A stretch of DNA of 38,080 bases from Comamonadaceae bacterium (lineage in GTDB: Bacteria > Pseudomonadota > Gammaproteobacteria > Burkholderiales > Burkholderiaceae_C). The stretch lies in assembly GCA_947448885.1 (NCBI GenBank), contig CANFPJ010000011.1:1-38080 (forward strand), written 5' to 3'. The notes beneath the pieces were generated by a model. That model saw only the letters and a list, made by a program, of their open reading frames with translations. It made no database searches and was not told the DNA's origin. The stretch's first letter is position 1; each line of letters begins with the position of its first letter. The position numbers and the translations under genes are program-made. Shown in pieces: positions 31,413 to 38,080 of the stretch.

Positions 31413-31618
31413 CATTCATCTCCTTCAATTGAATCTGGTGTTGGATCAAAAAATCTTGCAAGACCCAGTGGTCGCAGATATTAGCGGCATGTGGGTGGAT
31501 GCCGTGGGCAGCCGTACAAAAAGCACGCCGATACCCATCAAGCTGGGAACTGAAAGCCATCACAGCGCGGGTTATCCCTAGGAAAGCCCATGCCCTCGTC
31601 CGCTTTGCACCTTCAAGA

Positions 31619-31647
31619 CAGACAAACACCTGCTCACTGAATATACT
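31619..31647 (+). promoter_or_regulatory. Candidate sigma70 promoter of the CoA ligase operon
   Basis: TATACT at 31642-31647 (five of six consensus bases) lies 17 bases after CAGACA at 31619-31624 (four of six of TTGACA). Transcription would begin around 31654, only a few bases before the ligase ATG at 31657, which has no visible Shine-Dalgarno. If the promoter is real, the transcript would be almost leaderless. The rest of the 31,413-31,618 gap shows nothing else I can name. Confidence 0.35.
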
Positions 31648-31656
31648 TCTTTCAAA

Positions 31657-33300
31657 ATGTCTCACCGTCCTGTTGTGTCACCCAAATCACTCTCGCCCAC
31701 TGCACCGAGCAGTCGCACCATTCCAGACTTGATCGCCGAGATGGCGCTTCGATATCCAGACCGCGAAGCATTGGTCGGTGGTCATCAACGACTGAGCTAT
31801 GCGCAATTGGCCACAGCGGTCGATGCCATGGCGGCGAGTTTGCTCAGACACGGCATCGCCAAGGGCGACAAGGTGGCCATCCTCATGGGCAACCGGGTGG
31901 AATGGATCGTCGCCGACTTTGCCATTTGCTCGATGGGCGCCATCATGGTGGGCGTCAACACTTGGGTCACAGCCCGAGAGCTGGCTTATGTGCTCAGCCA
32001 CAGCGAAGCGCGCTTGCTCATCACCACCGGTCAATTCCTCAAACAAGATTACCGACAGATGTTGGCCGACATCAGAAGTGCTGGAGACCCTTTGCCCGCA
32101 TTGAGGGGCCTGCTGCTGGTGGACCAAACAGCCGGAACCAACGAATGGGCTTGGAGCGATTGGCTTCAGGTGCCCAACAGCAGCGAGATCGTCGCGTTGG
32201 CTGAGGCCAAGCGGCATGTTGCCCCCAGCGATGACGCTTATATTTTGTACACATCGGGGTCCACGGCCAATCCCAAAGGCGTGGTGCTGCAACATTACGC
32301 ATTGATTGAAAACATGTGGCAAATTGGTCAGCGCCAACATGTCACCGAGCAAGACAAACTGTGGCTGGCCGTGTCCTTGTTTTGGGGCTTGGGCTGCGAA
32401 AACGCGCTGTTCAATTTATTCACCCACGGTGGCTGCATCGTTTTGCAAGAACACTTTGATCCGATCCAGGCCTTTCACTTGATTGAGTCTGAGCGCTGCA
32501 CCTTGTTTTACGGCACGCCCAACATGGCCGAGGCCTTGCTCAACCACCCCCAGTTTCATGCCGACCGCTTTCAATCTTTGCGAGGGGGCGCCACCATTGG
32601 AACACCCTTGCAAATTCAACGCTTGGTCGACGTGGGCTTGCGCGACATTTGCAATATTTACGGCCTGACCGAAACCTATGGCAATTGCGCCGTGACCGAT
32701 GCCGATGATCCCTTGGAATTGCGCTTGAACAGCGTAGGGCAACCCCTGCAAGGCGTGCAAGCGCGCATTGTGGATCCCGCCACCGAGTCCGAATGCCCCG
32801 TGGGTGAAGTCGGTGAAATTCGGGTCAAGGGCTATGTGATGCGCGAATACCTGAAAGACCCCGAGCGCACCCGAGAAGCTTTTGATGCCCACGGCTTCTT
32901 CAAAACGGGCGACTTGGGCTTGGTCAACCCAACCGGGCACATTTTCTTTCGCGGACGCATCAAGGAAATGATCAAGTCAGGGGGCATGAACGTGTCGCCC
33001 GTCGAAGTGGAAGAAGCCTTGATGCGACGCCCCGAGGTCCTGGCGGCTTACTGTGTGCCTTTGAAGACCGATGACTTTGATGAGGTGTTTGGGGCCGTTT
33101 TGGTTCCCAGAGGAGACATGCACATCAACTTGGATGTCATACGCACCCACTGCCAAAGCGAGCTGTCCCGCTACAAACGACCCCAGTCTTTTTTGGTGGT
33201 CCATGAGAAAGACCTGCCCTTGACCAACACAGGCAAAGTCAAGAAAAACGAAATGCAAGCTTTGTTTATCAGCGACCAGTTGTTGAAGTCCATCCATTGA
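31657..33300 (+). CDS. AMP-forming acyl-/aryl-CoA ligase
   Basis: 547 residues of the ANL superfamily. The ATP-binding P-loop is YTSGSTANPKGV (about 195-207), followed by IYGLTETYGNC, the TGDLG motif with the adenylation-domain Asp, and the hinge GRIKEMIKSGGMNVSP. The catalytic Lys of the C-terminal domain is at NTGKVKKNEM. All key residues are intact. It activates a carboxylic acid to the CoA thioester via the acyl-AMP, in the cytoplasm. The substrate pocket cannot be assigned. First gene of a four-gene + operon; the MBL-fold gene starts 10 bases after its stop. The next in-frame ATG (31741) is inside the domain, so 31657 is kept. Confidence 0.94.
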   Translation: MSHRPVVSPKSLSPTAPSSRTIPDLIAEMALRYPDREALVGGHQRLSYAQLATAVDAMAASLLRHGIAKGDKVAILMGNRVEWIVADFAICSMGAIMVGVNTWVTARELAYVLSHSEARLLITTGQFLKQDYRQMLADIRSAGDPLPALRGLLLVDQTAGTNEWAWSDWLQVPNSSEIVALAEAKRHVAPSDDAYILYTSGSTANPKGVVLQHYALIENMWQIGQRQHVTEQDKLWLAVSLFWGLGCENALFNLFTHGGCIVLQEHFDPIQAFHLIESERCTLFYGTPNMAEALLNHPQFHADRFQSLRGGATIGTPLQIQRLVDVGLRDICNIYGLTETYGNCAVTDADDPLELRLNSVGQPLQGVQARIVDPATESECPVGEVGEIRVKGYVMREYLKDPERTREAFDAHGFFKTGDLGLVNPTGHIFFRGRIKEMIKSGGMNVSPVEVEEALMRRPEVLAAYCVPLKTDDFDEVFGAVLVPRGDMHINLDVIRTHCQSELSRYKRPQSFLVVHEKDLPLTNTGKVKKNEMQALFISDQLLKSIH

Positions 33301-33310
33301 AGGAGATGCC

Positions 33311-34114
33311 GTGAGCCACCTACCCGACTACGAAATTTATGCCATCAAATACGCCCACCACATGCGCCAGTCGCCCGATAATTTTTTGGGCGGTGACAGC
33401 CACGATGTTCCCATGCCACTCGACTATTTTGTCTGGGTGATTCGCAACAGCCAAAAGGTCTGGGTGGTCGACACCGGTTTTTCCAAAGAGATGGCCCAAC
33501 AACGCGGAAGAGACTTTCTGCGTTGCCCCTCAGAGGGCTTGAAAATGCTCAACATTGATCCGACCGCTGTAGAAGATGTAATCATCACCCACATGCACTA
33601 TGACCATGCGGGCAACAATCACCTGTTTCAACGTGCACGCTACCACCTGCAAGACAAAGAAATGATTTATGCCACCGGTCGCTGCATGTGCCACAAGGTG
33701 ATGCGCTTTCCCTTTGATGTGCAAGATGTCACTGCCATGGTTCAGCGGGTCTACGAAGACCGCACCTGCTTTCACGATGGGGACGAAGAAATTGCCCCGG
33801 GCCTGAGCCTGCACCATGTGGGGGGGCACACCATGGGCCTGCAAGTGGTTCGGGTGCACACCCAACGCGGCTGGGTGGTGTTGGCCTCCGACGCGAGCCA
33901 CTTCTACGCCAACATGGAGCAAGAACGCCCTTTTCCTTTGGTTTACAACGTGGGCGACATGATGCAAGGCTATCAGCGCGCCTACGCGCTGGCCAGCTCT
34001 GCCGAGCACGTGATTCCTGGCCACGACCCCTTGGTCCTGCACCGCTACCCCAGCCCCAACGATGCCCTGAAAGGCATCGTGGCCAGACTGGATGTGGCGC
34101 CCGTTCAACCCTGA
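33311..34114 (+). CDS. Metallo-beta-lactamase-fold hydrolase (AHL-lactonase-like)
   Basis: 267 residues from a GTG start with AAGGAG 5 bases upstream. The metal site HMHYDHAGN (His94, His96, Asp98, His99) is followed by GGHTMGLQ, ASDASHFY and PGHDPLVL, so both metal sites are complete. VDTGFSKEM near residue 54 is the loop before the site. The sequence is in the N-acyl-homoserine-lactonase/AttM-type branch, which opens lactone rings, but many members hydrolyse other lactones or thioesters. In an operon with a CoA ligase, an SCP2-like protein and an alpha/beta hydrolase, a ring-opening or thioester-cleaving role in catabolism is more likely than quorum quenching. Confidence 0.9.
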   Translation: MSHLPDYEIYAIKYAHHMRQSPDNFLGGDSHDVPMPLDYFVWVIRNSQKVWVVDTGFSKEMAQQRGRDFLRCPSEGLKMLNIDPTAVEDVIITHMHYDHAGNNHLFQRARYHLQDKEMIYATGRCMCHKVMRFPFDVQDVTAMVQRVYEDRTCFHDGDEEIAPGLSLHHVGGHTMGLQVVRVHTQRGWVVLASDASHFYANMEQERPFPLVYNVGDMMQGYQRAYALASSAEHVIPGHDPLVLHRYPSPNDALKGIVARLDVAPVQP

Positions 34115-34152
34115 TCCACTGCAACGATATTCATCTTTTAAGGAAGCTACAC

Positions 34153-34542
34153 ATGGCTGCATTTCCAGACGAGGCTTGGTTCAAAGACTACCAGGCCCGG
34201 GTCAACCAGGACAAAGAACTGTCTGTCATCGGGAATTGGTTTTCCACCCGCTTCTCCATCACGGTGGACCAAGCTCGCCGGGTGATCGTGGTCGACCAGG
34301 GGCAAATCACCCAAGTGATCATGGCCCCTAAATTCGACAGCCGGCCCGCATTTGGCTTTCAAGCGCCCTCGTCGATTTGGGCCAAATTTTTAACCCCCAA
34401 TCCACCCCCGCTGTACAACGACTTTTTTGCCATGCTCATGCGTGTGCCCGAGTTTGTGCTGGAAGGCGATGGCCTGGTGGCCATGCAAAATGCCCGCGCC
34501 CTGCAGCGCTTGATGAACCTGATGAGAAAGGAAGCCGCATGA
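34153..34542 (+). CDS. SCP2-like small protein
   Basis: 129 residues with an AAGGAAG ribosome site. The sequence FPDEAWFKDYQARVNQDKEL, then FSITVDQARRVIVVDQGQI, APSSIWAKFLTPNPPPLYNDFFAML and GDGLVAMQNARALQRLMNLM resembles small sterol-carrier-protein-2-type proteins, which have a hydrophobic cavity. No enzyme residues are obvious. It lies in the operon between the MBL-fold gene and the alpha/beta hydrolase, with its stop overlapping the hydrolase start (ATGA, 34539-34542). A binding or carrier role for the pathway substrate is a plausible inference. The SCP2 link is based on pattern only. Confidence 0.7.
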   Translation: MAAFPDEAWFKDYQARVNQDKELSVIGNWFSTRFSITVDQARRVIVVDQGQITQVIMAPKFDSRPAFGFQAPSSIWAKFLTPNPPPLYNDFFAMLMRVPEFVLEGDGLVAMQNARALQRLMNLMRKEAA

Positions 34543-35378
34543 GCCGCATCGAACCGATCACTGGCCGTTATGTCAATGTGAATGTGAATGGCGAGGCACA
34601 CCGTATTTTTTATGAAGAGGCAGGTCACGGCACCCCGCTGATTTGCCTGCACACCGCCGGTGCCGATTCGCGCCAATGGCGCCATTTGCTCAACGACCCC
34701 GAAGTCACCAACCGGTTTCGCGTGCTGGCCTTTGACCTGCCCTACCACGGACGATCCACACCGCCCGACCAATGGTGGCTGCGCAAGTACCAATTGACCG
34801 CCCAGGGTTATGCCGACGTGATCCGCGCCTTTTGGCAAGCGCTGGACTTGGTCAAACCCGTGGTCATGGGTTGCTCCATGGGCGGCGCCATCGTGCTCAA
34901 AGTTGCCGTGGATTACCAAAAAGAGCTGACAGGCATTGTGGGCTTGGAATCCGCCGCTTTTGCACCCGGTCGATACAACGAGTTTTTGCACCACCCGGCC
35001 ATCCACGGCGGCGAGCTGTGCGCCAGCTACACCATGGGGCTGTGTGCCCCCACGACACCCGAATCCAACAAGCGGGAAAACTGGTGGTACTACGCGCAAG
35101 GCGGCCCTGGCGTCTATGCCGGCGATGTGTACTTTTACAGCTTTGACTGGGATGGGCGTGCGTCCATCAAAACCATTGACACGAAACAATGCAAGGTGTC
35201 ATTGCTGACCGGCGAATACGACTACTCGGCCACACCCGCCATGTCAGAGGAAGTGGCGGCATCGATTGCGGGTTCGCGCTACACCTTGATGAAAGGCATG
35301 GGCCACTTTCCCATGGTCGAGGACTACCCTGGCCTCAAGCGCTACCTGATGCCAGAACTCCAACTCATGTTGACCTAA
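34539..35378 (+). CDS. Alpha/beta-hydrolase fold protein
   Basis: 279 residues from the ATG at 34539 that overlaps the preceding stop. LICLHTAGADSRQW is the oxyanion loop, GCSMGG holds the nucleophile Ser113, TGEYDYS the acid Asp228, and GMGHFPMVED the His256, giving a complete catalytic triad. The size and style recall meta-cleavage-product hydrolases and carboxyl esterases. It is the last gene of the four-gene operon, and its TAA stop interlocks with the stop of the convergent quinone oxidoreductase (35375-35378). Substrate unknown; a C-C hydrolase, enol-lactonase or ester hydrolase would all fit. Confidence 0.9.
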   Translation: MSRIEPITGRYVNVNVNGEAHRIFYEEAGHGTPLICLHTAGADSRQWRHLLNDPEVTNRFRVLAFDLPYHGRSTPPDQWWLRKYQLTAQGYADVIRAFWQALDLVKPVVMGCSMGGAIVLKVAVDYQKELTGIVGLESAAFAPGRYNEFLHHPAIHGGELCASYTMGLCAPTTPESNKRENWWYYAQGGPGVYAGDVYFYSFDWDGRASIKTIDTKQCKVSLLTGEYDYSATPAMSEEVAASIAGSRYTLMKGMGHFPMVEDYPGLKRYLMPELQLMLT

Positions 35379-36361
35379 GACAACTTCAAACCCACAGCCC
35401 CGAGCGTCTGGCGACTGGCCAAGGCGTCTTGGGCCAGTGCGGCCTGCTGGAAGTCAAAGTAATCGGGCTCTGGCAAACGGACCACACCGCGCTGCAATTG
35501 ATCGAAAAAGTCGGCGCTGCGCAAGCGCAATTGCTCAGTGGTTTTGTTGTAAGTGAACACCGATGGGCTGGTCAGGTGCAAAGAGCCCATGCGGTTCAGC
35601 CTGAAAATATCGAAGGGTGGTATTTCCCCTGCTGGGGTGCCAAAGCTCACCAAGGTGCCCGATGGCGCCAAACACAGCAAGGACTTTTCAAACATGTCTC
35701 CGCCGATGCCATCGTAAACCGCGTTGACGCCCTGTCCTTGTGTGAGCTTGCGCACTTGCTCGACCATGTCGGCATCGGTACTGAGAACCACGTCTGAGCA
35801 ACCCACTTGTTTGGCGGTGGCGATCTTATTGGCGGATCCCACGGTGCCAATCACGCGGGCACCCAAATGCACGGCCCATTGGGTCAGGATTTGACCCACA
35901 CCACCCGCTGCGGCATGAACCAACACCGTGCAACCTGGTTGCACCTTGTAGGAGTCGTGTACCAAATATTGGGCGGTCAAACCACGATTGAGGTTGATGC
36001 CCACCAAAGGCAAAGACAAGCCATCGGGCACCGCGACCAATCGCGCCACAGGCATCACCCGATACTGCGTGTAAGCCCCAGGTGCATGCAGGTAAGCCAC
36101 CCGATCGCCGGCCTTGAAATCGTGCACACCCGGCCCCACACGAACCACCACGCCGGAGGCCTCAATGCCCAAACCAGCCGGGAGCTGGGCCACTGGATAG
36201 CGGCCACTGCGATGCTGGATATCGATGTAATTGACGCCAATGCCCACGTGTTGGATCAGCGCCTCATATTCATTCGGCTCTGGGCAGTCTTGCGATTGGT
36301 AGGTCAGCACCTCGGTGCCACCGGCTTGGTGAAACAGTACCGTCAGGGTTGATTGGGCCAT
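35375..36361 (-). CDS. Zinc-independent quinone oxidoreductase-type MDR protein
   Basis: 328 residues from ATG 36361, with GGAG 7 bases upstream. The sequence NYIDIQHRSGRYPVAQLPAGLGIEASGVV is the typical NADPH:quinone reductase (QorA) start, without the structural-zinc Cys set of alcohol dehydrogenases. The NADPH-binding motif is VHAAAGGVGQILTQWA. Members reduce quinones or other activated alkenes with NADPH. The gene is monocistronic between convergent and co-directional neighbours and has the Liv terminator immediately upstream. Its 3' end overlaps the end of the alpha/beta hydrolase by 4 bases. A role in pathway electron disposal is possible but not shown. Confidence 0.92.
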   Translation of the reverse strand: MAQSTLTVLFHQAGGTEVLTYQSQDCPEPNEYEALIQHVGIGVNYIDIQHRSGRYPVAQLPAGLGIEASGVVVRVGPGVHDFKAGDRVAYLHAPGAYTQYRVMPVARLVAVPDGLSLPLVGINLNRGLTAQYLVHDSYKVQPGCTVLVHAAAGGVGQILTQWAVHLGARVIGTVGSANKIATAKQVGCSDVVLSTDADMVEQVRKLTQGQGVNAVYDGIGGDMFEKSLLCLAPSGTLVSFGTPAGEIPPFDIFRLNRMGSLHLTSPSVFTYNKTTEQLRLRSADFFDQLQRGVVRLPEPDYFDFQQAALAQDALASRQTLGAVGLKLS

Positions 36362-36408
36362 GAGAAAACTCCAAATGCGTTGATCCGTTGAATGCAAAAA
36401 AGGCAAAA

Positions 36409-36434
36409 AAACACCCGGCAAAAGCCGGGTGTTT
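36409..36434 (-). terminator. Intrinsic terminator of the Liv-type binding-protein gene
   Basis: An 11-base perfect stem (AAACACCCGGC, 36409-36419, and GCCGGGTGTTT, 36424-36434) encloses a four-base loop. On the - strand the stem is followed by a T-run and TTTTTTGCC. It begins 18 bases after the stop of the 36452-37690 gene, so it ends that transcript before the quinone oxidoreductase gene. Confidence 0.9.
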
Positions 36435-36451
36435 GTGGGTGCGTTACCGCA

Positions 36452-37690
36452 TCACTGCTTGGGCCAGATGGCTGGCGCCAAAGCCAACTCAGGTGGAAAC
36501 ACCACCACAGGTTGGCCGTTTTGCCATTGGGTGATGGTCAACTTGGTGCCAACGCGACGACCGTTCTCATCAAATTTCACGCGGCCACCGGGATAGTATT
36601 TCGCCGGGCCATCGGTCATGTCCATGCGGCGAATGGCAGCTGCCACGGCTTTGCGATCAGCGGACTTGGCCATTTCCATGGCTTCCTTGAAAATCCACAT
36701 GTCGCCATACGAAGACATGGGGTCTTGGGGAATCCAGGGCTCGCCCTTGCGGCGCTTGAAGTCGGCAATGATTTGCTCGTGCCCTTTGCCAGCCGAATTG
36801 GCCGTGATGTTGAGCACGCCCTCCAGCGTGTCCTTGCCCATCAAAGTCAGCAGCTCAGGGGCGTCAATGGCGCCACTGTTGGCCACAATGGGCAAACGCC
36901 CTTTGCCCAAGCCCACTTCGTTGATTTTCTCGAGTGTCAACTTGAAGTCTGGCAAGGCCGTGGCCAAGTCCAGCAGCAAATCAGGCCGGGTGGACCGCAC
37001 TTTTTGGATCATGGAGCTGGCATCCGACAAAGGCGGGGTGAAGATTTCATCCACCACCAACTTCAGACCCAACTTCTCCAAACCACCTTCACGCATGGGC
37101 TTGGCAAAAGCCGTGGGGGACGCCGTGTTGTCACTGACGATGCCCACGTTTTTGATGGGTTTTCCCGCCAATTTGGACAGCTCGATCAAAGCAGGCACCG
37201 CCGCGTTGGACATTTGACCGGCGGTGATCGAGGTTTGAAAGATGTACTTAAAGCCACGTGAGGTGATGCTGTCCGCAAAAGACAAGGTCAACATGGGCAA
37301 TTCGGCGCGCTCAGTCACCTCGGTGATGGCCAAGGTGAACGAGGACAACCAAGCGCCGGTGGCGCCAGACAGGTCGGGCTCTTGCGACAACATGCGTTGT
37401 GCCGCATTTTTGGCTTTTTCCACAGAGTCGCCGGCATCGATGGTGATCAAGCGCATGCGGGCCCCGCCCAAGGCTTTGATACCCCCCGCATTGTTGATGT
37501 CTTCCACCGCCATTTCAGCGCCTTTGCGCATCATGTCGCCATTGCGCGCCCAAGGGCCAGACAAAGGCGCAATCAACGCCACCTTGACCTCCTTGGTTTG
37601 CGCCATGGCCGGTACCACTGCGCCCATGCCCATGACTGCGGCGGCAGCTGCAGCCACAGCGACCCATTTACGCTTAGAAAGATGAACCAT
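36452..37690 (-). CDS. Branched-chain amino acid-type ABC transporter substrate-binding protein
   Basis: 412 residues from ATG 37690, with GAGGAG upstream. The signal peptide (KRKW then a long Ala/Val run ending MAQ) is followed by VKVALIAPLSGPWARNGDMMRKGAEMAVEDINNAGGI, the Peripla_BP_6 start of Liv/Urt/aromatic-acid receptors. IDAGDSVEKAKNAAQRML and the GIVSDNTASPTAFAKP segment are typical. Relatives import branched-chain amino acids, amides, urea or benzoate-type acids. A partial LivF-like ATPase gene lies 32 bases upstream on the same strand, so this is the end of an ABC import operon. The ligand is not predictable; the location next to the catabolic island hints at an organic acid. Confidence 0.93.
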   Translation of the reverse strand: MVHLSKRKWVAVAAAAAAVMGMGAVVPAMAQTKEVKVALIAPLSGPWARNGDMMRKGAEMAVEDINNAGGIKALGGARMRLITIDAGDSVEKAKNAAQRMLSQEPDLSGATGAWLSSFTLAITEVTERAELPMLTLSFADSITSRGFKYIFQTSITAGQMSNAAVPALIELSKLAGKPIKNVGIVSDNTASPTAFAKPMREGGLEKLGLKLVVDEIFTPPLSDASSMIQKVRSTRPDLLLDLATALPDFKLTLEKINEVGLGKGRLPIVANSGAIDAPELLTLMGKDTLEGVLNITANSAGKGHEQIIADFKRRKGEPWIPQDPMSSYGDMWIFKEAMEMAKSADRKAVAAAIRRMDMTDGPAKYYPGGRVKFDENGRRVGTKLTITQWQNGQPVVVFPPELALAPAIWPKQ

Positions 37691-37722
37691 ACTGACACTC
37701 CTCTTGGTTGTGAACACTGACA

Positions 37723-38080
37723 TTACATACCCAAATAAATTTCTTTGACATGCGGGTCTTCCATCAAGACGCTGGGGGCACCTTCCAGCGCAATGCGCCC
37801 GGTTTGCAGCACATACCCGTGATCGCAAGAGCTCAAAGCCTCGGCCACCCGCTGCTCCACCAACAAAATGGCGACATCGGTGTTGGCGTGAATGTCTTCG
37901 ATGCGCTCAAAAATCATGTCGGTGATTTTGGGTGCCAAACCCATGGAGGGCTCATCGAGCATGATCAGCTTGGGCGAAGACATCATGCCGCGGGCGATCG
38001 CCACCATTTGTTGCTCGCCACCGGACAAGGTGCCAGCGAGTTGATTCTTTCGTGTCGACAAAATCGGAAACAAGCTGTAC
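37723..38080 (-). CDS. livF: ABC transporter ATP-binding protein, LivF-like (partial, 5' end outside window)
   Basis: 119 codons of the C-terminal half; the frame is open to the window edge, so the N-terminal Walker A part lies beyond 38080. Visible are the signature LSGGEQQM, Walker B LIMLDEPSMGLAP, the H-loop region (ILLVEQRVAEAL) and the typical tail GRIALEGAP ... KEIYLGM. The end G-x-A-x-x-L and VKEIYLG are the LivF pattern rather than LivG. It supplies ATP-driven uptake for the binding protein encoded downstream. Confidence 0.9.
   Translation of the reverse strand, partial: YSLFPILSTRKNQLAGTLSGGEQQMVAIARGMMSSPKLIMLDEPSMGLAPKITDMIFERIEDIHANTDVAILLVEQRVAEALSSCDHGYVLQTGRIALEGAPSVLMEDPHVKEIYLGM

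Noticed and set aside
1-38080. CRISPR arrays, tRNA/rRNA genes, insertion sequences or phage genes
   Set aside because: No regularly spaced repeats, cloverleaf-like sequences, transposase motifs or terminal inverted repeats were seen by reading; a dedicated search was not possible.

Overview
The window looks like a chromosomal segment of a beta-proteobacterium of the Burkholderiales, most likely a freshwater or soil member of the Comamonadaceae (Limnohabitans/Rhodoferax/Polaromonas type). The basis is moderate GC, dense gene packing with ATGA overlaps, three Bug-type tripartite-tricarboxylate-transporter (TTT) receptors, a Liv-type ABC transporter and many CoA- and aromatic-catabolism enzymes. 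The genus is an inference. I see no rRNA, tRNA, CRISPR array, insertion sequence or phage gene.

Left part (1-13,410): mostly housekeeping or accessory metabolism. A + strand run holds the tail of a KDPGal aldolase, a methylmalonyl-CoA-decarboxylase-like crotonase, a hotdog thioesterase, a glyoxalase I and an exported adhesin-E-like protein. An SDR and a TTT receptor follow on the - strand, then a GDT1/TMEM165 cation transporter and a CPA2 antiporter on +. On - come an Ldh-family dehydrogenase with a D-threonine-aldolase-like PLP enzyme, a serralysin-like metalloprotease, a universal stress protein, a MgtC/DUF4010 membrane protein and a small Cys-containing membrane protein.

Right part (13,568-36,361): a catabolic island. 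A 4,5-dihydroxyphthalate-decarboxylase-like protein (-) is divergent from an FAD dehydrogenase (+). A long - strand run (25,412 down to 16,478) encodes an EthD-like protein, a flavin monooxygenase, a one-cysteine Asp/Glu-racemase-family enzyme resembling arylmalonate decarboxylase, a TTT receptor, a ketosteroid-dehydrogenase-like flavoprotein, a lipocalin-like protein, a family III CoA-transferase, a second TTT receptor and a 79-residue membrane protein. A short + run (SDR and a cupin with a histone-H1-like tail) converges on a second - run (31,412 down to 27,069): hydroxyisobutyrate-type dehydrogenase, SMP-30 lactonase, Rieske oxygenase alpha and beta, and an SDR. A + operon (31,657-35,378) then encodes an acyl-CoA/aryl-CoA ligase, a metallo-beta-lactamase-fold hydrolase, an SCP2-like small protein and an alpha/beta hydrolase. 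It meets a quinone oxidoreductase (-) with interlocking stop codons. The window closes with a Liv-type binding protein, its intrinsic terminator and a partial LivF ATPase.

Taken together the right part looks like a pathway for uptake, CoA activation, ring or side-chain oxidation, decarboxylation and hydrolytic cleavage of a cyclic organic acid. The substrate cannot be read from sequence. Notably, no transcription regulator, no TctA/TctB membrane subunits and no dedicated ferredoxin/reductase for the Rieske oxygenase are present in these 38 kb.
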